DNA of 38,868 nucleotides from Hypsibius dujardini (Eukaryota > Tardigrada > Eutardigrada > Parachela > Hypsibiidae). Shown here piece by piece: positions 22,872 to 33,421 of the stretch (position 1 is its first letter; each line of letters opens with the position of its first letter). The translations under genes were made by a program, and so were the position numbers. The notes beneath the pieces are model-generated. The model was not told the origin of the DNA and searched no databases. It saw nothing but the letters and a program-made list of their open reading frames with translations. The stretch spans positions 1-38,868 of the forward strand of contig LRSR01006168.1 of NCBI GenBank assembly GCA_001579985.1. Reading direction: 5' to 3'.

Positions 22872-23784
22872 AACATTCACCAGTGCAACCCTCCGATCGT
22901 GAGCAAACTTTTTTCTTGAATACCATGTCCCCTAATAATTTTAAAAAATATAACTCGCGACAAAGAGTTCCCCGTTCAACGTCAAGAAATCCGGGAATAT
23001 CTCAATTGGCGCACGTACATTGCAATACTCGTGAGCGCTTGATTGAATGATTTAATATTTGGTCTTGAACGTTACAGTTTAACCAGGAAAGGTTTTTTGT
23101 TTTAACTACGGATTGTTCCGAATGATCGAAAAAACGTATTTCACAACGCCGGTCTTTAGTTGAACTAATGTAAATCAAACTAAACGTCGGTCTATTTTTA
23201 TCATAGAAAAGGTCACGTAACGGCAACAGACAAACCTGTAACGGCACGTATTAAAACGTATGCTGTGCTCGTGTGCTGTTCTGGTTGTTTAATTAAGTAC
23301 AGTGCAGTGCAATACTAATGCAGTATTTTTTGGACAATTTTGTTTAAACAACATTGGAAAAAGAAAAGAATTTTAAGTAGCTGAAGCTAGATTTTAATAT
23401 AGGCAGTATAAATGCCCTTTTTGGGAACAATTAGGCAAAACACGTATATTTTTATTTACATTTCTTATAATTAAATCTGGCTTTAGCTACTTTAAAATGT
23501 TTCGTTTTTGTCCAATTTTATTAAAAAACATTGTCCAAAAATTTATTAGTACTGCACTACATTGTACTTGAGTACACAATCAGCACAGCACACGCACACA
23601 GCACACGAGCACAAGCGCTCATGACTATTGCAATGTACGTGCTCCAATTGAGATCTTACCCGAATTTCTCCCCGTTAAATAGGGAACTCTTTGCCGCGAA
23701 ACATATCATTTGAAATCATTTTAGGGGACATGTTATTCAAGAAAAAAGTTTGCTCATGATCGGAGGGTTGCACTGGTGAATGTT
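22872..23784. mobile_element. 913-bp inverted-repeat element with a nested insertion
   Basis: The ends AACATTCACCAGTGCAACCC (22872) and its inverse GGGTTGCACTGGTGAATGTT (ending 23784) define the element. Arms pair over about 285 bp: 23500-23784 against 22872-23041 plus 23266-23400. The left arm has about 224 extra bases (23042-23265) that the right arm lacks, a later insertion. No transposase frame. Confidence 0.8.
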
Positions 23785-23932
23785 CCCTTGTTAGTATGAG
23801 TAAATAAGGATAAATGAATGAATACTTGAAAATAGAAAAATTGTTATTTTAATGTAGAAATTTGCCAGAGAAAAAAGGGTTCAGTTGACCTTACTCATGT
23901 CGGGGATTTATATTAGTGGAAGTGTAATGATG

Positions 23933-24775
23933 TTAAGGCGCGAAGATATTCTTTTTGACAAGGGCCGGCGTAGACAACGAGGTGATATACCGGTTCAAAT
24001 TTTTGGCGACACTCTTTGCCAGCTTGGTTAGGTGGTTGTTGGGTAAATGCAAAATTTTGTCACCATTATTCAAAACCTTGCCCCGGAAGGCGGCATAAAC
24101 GTTGGAAAACTGCTTGAGCAGGCGTTTCGCAAAGTTGTTTTTATCTTCAAACATGATCTCAGAGCCTTCACCATAGCTGCCTTTCATTTCTTCCCCCAAC
24201 GCCGAACAGCTATTCGCATCCTCGTCATTCAAGTAATTTTTGATGCTGCAAAAAAAAAACAAAGAATGCCTGCTTTCTGTTTGTTTATTTGCCTGTGCCT
24301 GCCTGTTTGTGTCAGTCAGTCTGTCTTTTTGTTTCTTTGTTTTTTCTTTTTTTCTGTCAGTATGTCGGTCTGTCTGTCTGTCTGTTGGTTTGTAGTAATT
24401 GTTATGTCCACTCATCGTATTGCGAAGTTATCTCAAAGCCACCGCCCACCAGCATGGCACCAGCAGCTTTAATCGAGCCTGCAGAACCGTCGTGGTTGGG
24501 GCAGTCGTGCTCTTCTTCTGTGACTTTTTCCCTTGCTAAAGTGCAAATATTGCATTAGTGGTCCAGGGTTGCCGCGGCATTCAACTTGATAGTCAGTGGC
24601 GAGAGGCAGGTCATGACTCCGAACAACGAGCTGAACCCGTATCGCTTCCTCCATGTACCATTACAGCTGGCGACAATGTCGTGACAAATGACTTTCGGGT
24701 GTCAGTGAATTCATCCGTGGCTGGGGACAGTTCCAAAAACTCTTCGATTGCCCGCCATTTGCTTTCCGTGGCCAT
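23933..24775 (-). CDS. Three-exon gene of unknown family
   Basis: Exons on the minus strand: 24775-24637 (start ATG, MATESKW), 24535-24412 (acceptor CACTTTAG, donor GTGGAC) and 24245-23933 (acceptor TTTTTTTTGCAG, stop TAA). Phases agree, giving 191 aa. The middle exon encodes EEEHDCPNHDGSAGSIK; the last exon is convincing protein with alternating charge (EIMFEDKNNFAKRLLKQFS, HLPNNHLTKLAKSVAKNLN). No leader or TM is seen, so an intracellular protein is likely. I do not recognise the family. The exon 1 donor is uncertain: GTTCAG at 24636 or GTTGTT a little further on, both phase 1. Intron 2 carries a CTGT microsatellite. Two further exons upstream may belong to it. Confidence 0.5.
24296..24392. 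repeat. (CTGT)n microsatellite in an intron of the minus-strand gene
   Basis: Interrupted CTGTCTGTCTGT units between exons 2 and 3. The frame TDRQTDRHTDRK read from it is not protein. Confidence 0.85.
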
Positions 24776-24894
24776 CTTTTTGACCATTATAAATAATTAG
24801 TGCATGCCAAAGCTGATTTTCTTTCAATTTTTGCTGTTTCAATTAGTATCACAAAAGCGACATTCACCGCTCAAAAGTGACGATTGCCGCTGAC

Positions 24895-25167
24895 CTTGTC
24901 TGAGGTCCATATTTTCTGAGTATGTGTATTCCTTTTCTGACAGGTGACGGAAGCTTCCATCGCTTGAGCTTGACCTCCTGTCTGTTGGTGATCTTCGGCA
25001 ACATCGGAAGCGTTGTTGGTGCCAACGGAAATATTTTTTATGTTGATTGAAGATTAACATAAACGCGTTGAGCTGTTTCTTTTCAATAACTCCCCGCACG
25101 TTGTACATTCCATACCTTGACCTAAAAGTTTCATCTGCACAAAAACAAAATCCTCGCCGTCCGCCAT
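24895..25167 (-). CDS. Possible 5' exons of the neighbouring minus-strand gene
   Basis: An ATG at 25167 opens MADGEDFVFVQMKLLGQ and ends in a strong GTATGG donor (exon 25167-25116). A second stretch, 24992-24895, is in the compatible phase (DHQQTGGQAQAMEAS ... TSDK) and ends in GTCAGC. It could join in phase 0 to the exon beginning at 24775, making that ATG internal and the protein 241 aa. The acceptors at 24993 and 24776 are poor, so this is a weak model. Confidence 0.25.
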
Positions 25168-25800
25168 TTTGAAATTGGTAAACAGTACTCGAAATTACTC
25201 CGTGTTTTCCTGCAGGCTGCGGGAAGCATATTGAAAACATGAGAAGGAAATCCGATTTTAAGATGCATCCACGTGTTTATGTCCTATTACCGAATGTCGA
25301 CTGAGTTTCATTCTGATCTCCATGTTACTCGTAAATGATCTGTTTTAATTGTACGTCCCAATCGATGACACGTGTGACATCCACGAGCGGTGCTTTGAGA
25401 CGTCAACAAAAATTGTTCATTAACTTAAAAATATCACGAAAATAAGACCAGGACACATTCAATCATCATTTCTCCCTGTTCCTTCGTGTCTGTATAATTG
25501 AGTTGCACCACCAATCAATCTGTCCAGTGCGTCCCTATAGTCTATGTCCATCAGGAGATTAGCGTTGTTATTCGGCGAGGCAACACGACACTCTTACGAG
25601 AATTCGTCCTCCTTAGACCGGCCTGGTTGAGAATTATCACTAGTACGTTCGAAGTCAACGCACAGGAGGGGATCTTTCACGCTTTCGTTGCAATTTTCTT
25701 TTAGCACTATCGCCTCGAATTTTGAGAAATAAAGTTATTAAAGACTTCTCGAGACGCGCCTGCTTCTCTCGTGTAACATTGTGCTCTTTTACGTGGCAAA
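25168..25800. other. Spacer upstream of receptor R4, probably a shared bidirectional promoter region
   Basis: If the minus-strand ATG at 25167 is real, this 630-bp interval lies between divergent starts. No repeat or TATA box is obvious. Confidence 0.4.
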
Positions 25801-28800
25801 ATGGTTGGAACAGTTTGGCCTTCCATTGTTATTACGGCCAACTTGTTGATTGCCATTACGAACCACTGCCTCGCCTCGGCCACCGGGGATATCGTGATCC
25901 TCACCACGTTGCCCTACGAAATCGGTGTGGCTCCCGACATCAAACAGACTGGAGCAGCTTTTGATTTGGCCGCGGAAAATATGACAAAGTTCAACCGAGA
26001 CAGGAACTTGACCGGCTCCATGACGGTCAAGTACCTCTTCGATGCGTCCACATCGTCGCTAATCCGATCGTGCGGCGACGTGGCGGGACGTTCGGCCCAA
26101 TTGCTGGCGGAGTACCGGTACAGGCAGACCGATGCTGGAACCTGCTACGCAATTGTCACCTCGCGTACGTATTGGCGTGTGTAAATTAATAGTAGTGTTA
26201 AGCACGAGTACAGTAAACAGTTTCCTGGGATTTCCGAAATTTTCAAAAACATAGTTTCTCAATTTCTCATCAACTTTGGACCTCCCATTTGTATTCATCA
26301 ATAGAGAGCATATATTGGACACCAACAACGTACAAAACTGAGGTTTTTGAAAATGTCCTGAAATTCCGGAGCCTTTAAAGATCAGACCACAACATCCCCA
26401 CAAGACTCAAATAAATCTGAGACAAAGCCCGAATGTTGAGTTAATTTTTGAACAAAAAACAATATGAACAAAAAACATTGCATCTTTGCGCATCCCTATG
26501 AAAGGTCATGGTTCCGCCCATTAAGAACCCTAATTGAGCCTCTGCGTGAAAAGGCCTGTTTTTGTAGCATGCGACGACGAAAGAGGGATTGCAAGCCTCG
26601 CAAGAGGTGAGTTTAGAAAGGTTGTCATTTTTAGTAGCGTAAACTCTCGGGTTGTACGAAAATTAAAAAATTATTTCGATTTTTAGCATTCGACTGGCCT
26701 CTTTTCACCAAGTAAGCTTTTTTACTGCTTTCGATTCGGGAGAATTTCTCGTCAATCGGTGGGGCGTTAATCAGAGGACCTACCGTGCTGATTACAGTGT
26801 TTTGGCCAAGAGTGATTTCCTGAATCCAAGTATCGGATCGCCCACAGCCATTGCGGCCAGTGGGACGTTTTTAGGGTACAGCACGGTGCTGCTGGAGATT
26901 CTGCGCTACTACAAGTGGTACCGTGCGACGATCCTCGTCGAGTTTAAAGCCATCGCCACATTTTACCGCGATTTGGCGAGTCTGATTTTAGACCGTATTA
27001 AAATACTGCTGCCGGAAACAGTACAGTTTCAGATGGAACGCTTTGACATGGACGCGACCATTTCCGAGGGGGTTACATCAGCCCTCATCTTTGCTCGCAG
27101 CAGAAGTCGAGGTATACGTAATCCGAATCAATATGAAACATCCTTGTTAGGAATTATCGCGTAATCGCTTAATTAATTTACTCCATAATTTTTGTACAAA
27201 CACGTTAATTCTGATTCAGTTATAATCCTTCTGGCAACGGGAATTACAGCCCGCGCAATACTGGTAACTGCACTAATATATTTTATTTGATTATGAAAAC
27301 ATCTACCTCTGATCACGTCTCACGTGCAGTCTGTGTTGTACTTTTGTTTAGGAAAAAACGGGATCGCTGGAGATGTCTAATGGAGAATACGTACGTATGC
27401 GTGAGGTGCCGACACTCTGCACATGAGACGCAGTTTTTAAAAACTAGACACGTGACCACAATTTTGAGTGGCAGACTTTAAGCCCAAAATGGTGGTCCGA
27501 GTTCGAGCCGAATTAAGTCACCGCGCCCACGCAGCTGACCATGTAGCCTTTACTCAATTGATCGATTGATTGAACTTGTTATTTTGGCGAAATTTGGAAC
27601 AGCTTGCTCAATCTAATTTTTCTATTGGCCCGGGCATTAAATCAAAGATTCAGGAGAAAGCAGTGGCAAGTTCTAGCCAAGAGTGGCTCAAACCCAGATC
27701 ATCCTGATGACGCGAACTCGGCCATCCAAAATTGTGGCCATGTGTGTATGAGTCGTTAGCACTTTTTTTGACAGAAAAGATGCAAAAAATACTTCGTATG
27801 AGTGTCTTGGTCATATTTTGTCAGTATATACAGAATATGCATGGGCGCAACGGGCTTAACCAGTTAACGTCCATTGCAGTTCAAATGTCGACAGAGCGTC
27901 CTTTCATTTTTCATTCTAATACCGTTCGACCGATTTTTAAAAACTCAAGTGAAACTTCAGATGATATTAAAAAATTAAAAGTTATTTATTTCAGATTTGG
28001 TGAATGCCGAAAAAAATTGTCAAAGTCGGCAGGTTTTAGTCATCTTTAGGTCGCCGAGGTCTTTGACAGTCATCGAATGACTCAGTTTATTAAAAATATG
28101 AGTCTTTTGCATACATTAAATTGGGCCTATTCAAGCTACCTACAAAAAAAATTCATTTCCATTAGATCAATGGTCAGCGCTAATTTCAAATTTCGCAAAT
28201 TTCGCTAAAATTTTGCTAAAAAATTACCAAAACGGGTTGCTATGAAAATATTTTGATTGATTTATTAATTCGATAATAAAATATTATGCCCATTAGCTCC
28301 AGGCACCCTTTCCAGCAAAAATTGGGTCAGTAAACCAGCAGTGGACAGTGGTCAAGTAAAAAAACCCGAAATTTTCCAAAGTCATCCAAAAATTAAAATT
28401 AGTTTTTTTCTTAATTGGATAAAGCTAAATCATGGAAAAATACTTTGGGACCGGGAATCAAGTTGGATCTGGTAGTGGACGTTAACGGGTTAAGCTACAC
28501 GTATTAGGAAAATTATTTAATTTTTTTGAAATCCTTATTGTTTCTTCATCACAAAAGTTTAAAAACTATTGGACATAGTCCAAACAAGTGCGGAGCGAAA
28601 AACCAAAAAGCCGACTTTTATCTTCACTTCCAATGGCCACACCATTTATTCGGCCAATGTCCAAATGTCGGGGTTTTACACTTAAAGAATGAGGAACATT
28701 GTGCTTTTTAAAATCTGTTATGATGACTTAAATGAACCTTGAATAGCACTCGTAAAGTAACAGCAAACAAAAGGAGACGGGGAAGGGGAGGGGGACTTGC

Positions 28801-31201
28801 AGCCCAAGTCCAAAAAGGGGGGGCAAGATTTTTTGCCACCCAAAATTTCAATGTACCTCCCTTTGCCCTCTTTTTTTTCGAAACGCGGTTAGTACCTTTC
28901 CCTTACCCTCATTTTGGTTTTATCCGCCCCAACAAAAGGGGCGGGGGGGGGCAGGAATTGCCCAAGCCTCCCTTTTGTTGGCTGGTACACCACACTGATT
29001 GGCCGTTCCAACCTTCTTGTAGAAAAATCTGCTAACGACCTCTTCTTACAAACACTGTCTTATAGAGTCTCTGTATAACTCTTACGTAATAGAAAGGATT
29101 ACTGCAAATATTTTGTTTTAAATGTCTCTCTAGTTAAAGAAAGTAACATGGTATTAGGAAGGTTATTCCATATTGAATACACATTTTATTGAATAGGTAT
29201 TCATAATTGTCCAGCCGTTAGAAGCTGATGTTTACGGTCAGCGCTCGCAGTTTCAACATTCGGCCAATGACACGGTACGTAGCATTTTTATAAGCTTTTC
29301 CAGTTCTAATTTAATGTACATTTTCTATAGAACCTCAACGCATTTCGTTCGCTGCTCTTTGTGGCTTTTGGGTCTTTTGGTAACAGTCTGGATCAACTCA
29401 ACGCGAAAATACGAAGTCGAGCTAAGACGGTGTACAATACTACCTTGTCCGCTGCAGTTGAGGCACGTTACAGCGACACACCAACTGAGAAAGGTCTGGA
29501 AGACGTTTGTTCTGAAAAACGGTTGAACGTATTTTCAGCCTCTTGACTCATATGCCATCCAGACGTCGCATGCCATTGTGGAGTTGTTCGCTACGGTTTG
29601 TCGTGAAATGGACAGCAAAGGAGGGAGTAACTGCAGCAGCGGTCTTGCCACGGCGAATCACGTGCGTAATAAGTCCTTCCACCTTTCCACCGGAGCCCTG
29701 TACATTGATTCAGCTCACATCCGCAACCTGGACCTCCTCATCTCTGGGTTCAATTCTTCGACACGAGTTATGCAGGTAACGGTAGTGGCGCGTACTAGGG
29801 GATGGCAGGTGGGAAATTGCTCCTTTCCCCCGTTCGAAATCGAAAAACTGACCCAATGGTCAGTTGACCCTGACGTTTTTTAGTATAAAAATAGCAAAAT
29901 CATACCAATGCTCCCCTTTTTGGATTTTTAGCAGAATTTTGCCCCCCCCCCCCACCTCGTAGCGGAAGGTCTAGACGTGTCTATGGGTAACGGTGCACGT
30001 ACCGCCCATCGAGTCTACAGTGCAAAGGGGGAGCCACATCTGGGTTGCATTTGGGTTGGGTTGCAATTAATATTTAGGTGAACGCTTTGCTCACAATCCG
30101 TCACAACCTTTTTAATTACCAATGTATCAATGACTATGCCCGCAATTTTTTTCGCCGTATTTTTGGCACAACTATTTCTATAGACACAACCATTTTTAGG
30201 TAGGGTTTCGACATCCAGATGGAGTGTCTACATAATCGAGTACCATTGAGGGTTATTACCGTACCGTTGACAGCTTTCTACGTTAGCAATGATCCAATAT
30301 CCCAATCCCAGGGGTACTCATCTATACCGCGATATATATGACGATATATATATATATATTTACAACATATATATATGATCCCATCATATATATCGTGCCT
30401 GTACTGTCCTGTTTTTAGTCTATCGGGACATACAGTTGGAGCTCCAGAAAGTTGATTTGGGATACGGAACGTGCGATTGATTGGCCGACTGTCGACGGTC
30501 AACCGCCACGGGACGTGCCACTCTGTGGCTTCTCGGGCGATCAAGGGATCTGTGCTGAGAAGGGTTCGTTAAGCTTCCACAGCAATATAAACTTTTGTTA
30601 AAAGCTTTAAGAGAAATGTGTACCATTGTCTATGCTTTACAGCAATGTCCAAAGTTCTGACACCATCGGCTGTCACGACTGTTAGTCTGCTGCTCATCTC
30701 AGCCATCACCGGGTTTATTCTTCGGTATTTCCGTCATTTGGAAAGACGACTTTAACAATACAACTTAGATAAGAAAATATAACATTTATTTTACGTATAA
30801 TACATACAATACATACAGTATGCACACATTTAAATCTTAAATCTTACTTTTGTATGTAGTACATGAAAAATAAAATTTATATATTTCAATATTTTTCCTA
30901 CGCAATAATTTAATTACAATAGTAAAAAAATGGTATATGCATTTATGGTTTATATATTTCATATATGTATGGAGTACGGACTTTCATGTGTCTGCTTGGT
31001 GTGAAATGAGTGAATCCATCATTTCGTAGTTGGAGATCACTTGCACGTCACGGGCTCGCTGGTGGTCCGAATCCGACTGATTGGTGGCGACTGGATCAGC
31101 GTCCAACACCTCATCCCAGAAATTCGTCTGCGGCTACATTGCCGGACACCCGTTCAACCATCCGCGGAGATATAAACAGTAACCGAAAAGTAGCCCAATA
31201 A
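25801..31201 (+). CDS. Receptor R4: ANF/guanylyl-cyclase-type ligand-binding receptor without cyclase domain
   Basis: Exons: 25801-26164, 26568-26606, 26687-26711, 26798-27111, 27220-27263, 27352-27390, 29197-29274, 29331-29462, 29539-29775, 30419-30563, 30643-30724, 31030-31201; 1671 nt, 556 aa. Leader core IVITANLLIAITNHCLAS, then IVILTTLPYEIGVAPDI. Landmarks: TCYAIV (exon 1), CDDERGIASLAR (exon 2), FDWPLFT (exon 3), FYRDLASLILDRI (exon 4), IDWPTVDGQPPRDVPLCGF...C (exon 10), TM LLLISAITGFILR, and a basic tail with PTDWWRLDQRP. Exon 8 must end at 29462 to match the invariant 132-nt length, but the next bases are GC rather than GT, a candidate GC-AG intron. Reading through the exon 11 donor gives an alternative end after about ten residues (YFRHLERRL). 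Closest to R5 by exon 4 and exon 6 lengths. Confidence 0.83.
27848..28495. mobile_element. Possible terminal-inverted-repeat element in R4 intron 6
   Basis: GGCTTAACCAGTTAACGTCCATT at the left is mirrored by AGTGGACGTTAACGGGTTAAGC at 28473-28495. The interiors pair poorly. The plus-strand frame 27732-28049 is not convincing. Confidence 0.4.
28537..28820. mobile_element. Copy of the nested CTTGGACTGCAA-family element (R4 intron 6)
   Basis: Matches, inverted, the element at 36150-36530: CATCACAAAAGTTTAAA, then the block GGCCACACCATTTATTCGGC, then GGCCAATGTCCAAAT. It ends in GGGGAAGGGGAGGGGGACTTGCAGCCCAAG. Diverged and incomplete at one end. Confidence 0.6.
30330..30396. repeat. (AT)n-rich tract in R4 intron 9
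   Basis: Runs of ATATATATA broken by GATC and CATC, ending about 25 bp before the exon 10 acceptor. Confidence 0.8.
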
Positions 31202-31808
31202 GCGTGGTTAAATGGATAACATCTTCTCGGCATTTTGCTCGCTCACTAACACATCAAATAACACGAACATGCACCACTGTTCTAATTGTTCGTTCTCCTT
31301 TCTGACCGATTTGACCTCATCATTCAAATAGAGGAGTCGATTTCACGCCAAATAAGTGGAATTATAATATTTTTTGTTCATACTTCATCTCGAAGGTGAA
31401 AAGAGGCGAGGCCAGCCAATAAGGCTTATTCTTCCACTGTCGGCCACGCGTTCATCTGTGGTCGTCTGCATGTCTCTTCGGTGGTGTCTTAAGTCGTGCC
31501 CGGCACGTTCCCGCGTGTTCACCGAGAGGAGATGAATTATGTAATTCGAAAATACACTGCACGATCGACCAATCGGGCTGGGAAACATCAGCTACACCCT
31601 CTGAAACGGGGGTATGGGAGTGGGAAGCATTCTCTGAAATAATTGTTCAGGAGTTCAGTTTGGATTTTGTAATAGGTGGGGGCGGGAACGGGAGGAGGGT
31701 TCAAAGCGAAAAAAAAGCACTTTGGGAAAAAGTAGTAAATCGCAGCCAATTAATAATGCCACAGTGCTTCTACAAACTATTCTTTAGCGATGTCTTCACA
31801 CAAAAAAG

Positions 31809-32050
31809 TATATGAGGCGAAAGCTGCATTATGGCTCACCATCCAAATCGCTTTTAAATTGACTCACTCAAGGGTTTTCTCTTTGATGGCACGTGCTTGA
31901 TTGTTTGATTTTTTGTACTATATCCTAGTACCCTATAGCACTTGTAAAAGTGAAACAATCAAGCACCTGCCATAAAAGAGAAAACCCTTGAGTGAGCCAA
32001 TTTAAAAGCCGTTTGGATGGTGAGCCACAGTGCAGATTTCATCTCATATT
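31809..32050. mobile_element. Short foldback element, about 240 bp
   Basis: Arms of about 98 bp (31809-31907 and 31951-32050) pair with few mismatches: GGCTCACCATCCAAATCG and TTGACTCACTCAAGGGTT have clear inverse copies. The loop is about 45 bp. Confidence 0.8.
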
Positions 32051-32447
32051 TCTATCTAAAACACAAAGAATATACCTTTTTTTAAATGCTATAACAAAAT
32101 TATAATGATTTGCAATTGCAAGTTTTGTAAAACAAATCGATAAGAACTGAGGTTAAAAACACTTATCATAACAATATTAATTTTTATATCGGCCTGTATT
32201 TCCAAAGATTGATGCTCACTCAGATGTCAGTGCGATGCTAATTATCCGCATGCTTCATGTTAGTGATTAAAATGAACTGAAATGAATTGCAAATCACAAG
32301 AAAGAAGGCAGACCCGCAACCGGGTTAGAGGGGCGTGTCATTCTCAACCCAATGCAATTTTACGAGGTGCAAAATCAAGGCGATTAACGATATTTCAGTT
32401 AGCCGCGTTTCGAATGATTCACCTTGAAATACCTTGCCAGGGTAGAA

Positions 32448-32454
32448 TATAAAG
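32448..32454 (+). promoter_or_regulatory. Candidate TATA box of R5
   Basis: TATAAAG lies 64 bp upstream of the R5 ATG, a plausible spacing for a core promoter with a short leader. No equivalent was seen at the other receptor starts. Confidence 0.35.
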
Positions 32455-32517
32455 AGCATTAAAAATCATCGTCACATTATCTCGCAGTCCCTGATCCTGA
32501 AACGATTCACCCATAAT

Positions 32518-33386
32518 ATGGCGCATCAATCGCAGCTCCTATGGCTCACGGCAATGATGACATCGAGCAGGCACTTTATTCCCGGCGTCCATCCCAAAGA
32601 CATTGAGATTGTCACATCGCTGCCTTACAGTATCGGCATCGCTCCGGACATTAAAATGACCGGCGCGGCGTTCGATTTGGCCGCCGAAAGTGTTATGCGT
32701 CAAGAGAGATTCATAAATGCATCGATGGAGGTTAGTCAGAAGACCATGGATGTGCGGTTGAAACACTTGTTCGACGCGTCAAGCGCCGCCCGGATACGGA
32801 CATGCGACGACATCTCGGACAGCTCCGCGCAAATGTTGTCGGAGTATTTTTACCGGAAAACCGAGGAGGGTACCTGCTACGCAGTCGTCAGTTCTCGTAA
32901 GCCTCATGTCTTGACAACATTTCACAAAATTGTGCTAACAAAGAGAATCGTTATTTCTAGTTTTACGCAGTTTCAGACACTTTAGGTATCGACTACAATC
33001 AACGACAAGATTAAGTACACTGGAGGGTCCGGGGAATGGGCAAAGGGGGAGCAGGGGGTGGTTTTCAAACAATTGAACAATCCACCATCTGAACACCCCC
33101 TGCTCCGCCCCTTTTGCCCATACTGTGGACCCTCCAATTTACTCAATCTTGTCGTTGATTGTAGCACTCCCCAAAAACCTTATTATCTCTTCCCCATCAA
33201 ATCATTTGCACTTATTTTGGAATACTTTAACTCGAAATTAGTTTTTCGATTTACGTATAAATTCCCCCACCCTCTTTGTTGCGTGATTGGTTCTAACGAA
33301 TTAGTTTAATTCTGCGCTAAAAATGTAAGATCTGGGGAGGAACACGAGTGGAAGAAAAATAGGGAGATTGTATTATGAATGAGATG

Positions 33387-33421
<35 letters not shown>

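Larger units (their letters stand above)
31202..32517. other. Spacer between R4 and R5
   Basis: Contains an inverted-repeat element (31809-32050) and otherwise AT-rich sequence. No kinase or cyclase exon follows the R4 stop. The R5 promoter lies at the right end. Confidence 0.6.

Noticed and set aside
24250-24415. TDRQTDRHTDRK protein start
   Set aside because: Reads from a CTGT microsatellite and the acceptor tract; the real exon starts at 24245.
28739-29035. 98-codon plus-strand frame in R4 intron 6
   Set aside because: Rich in G/C homopolymer runs and overlapping a repeat-family copy.
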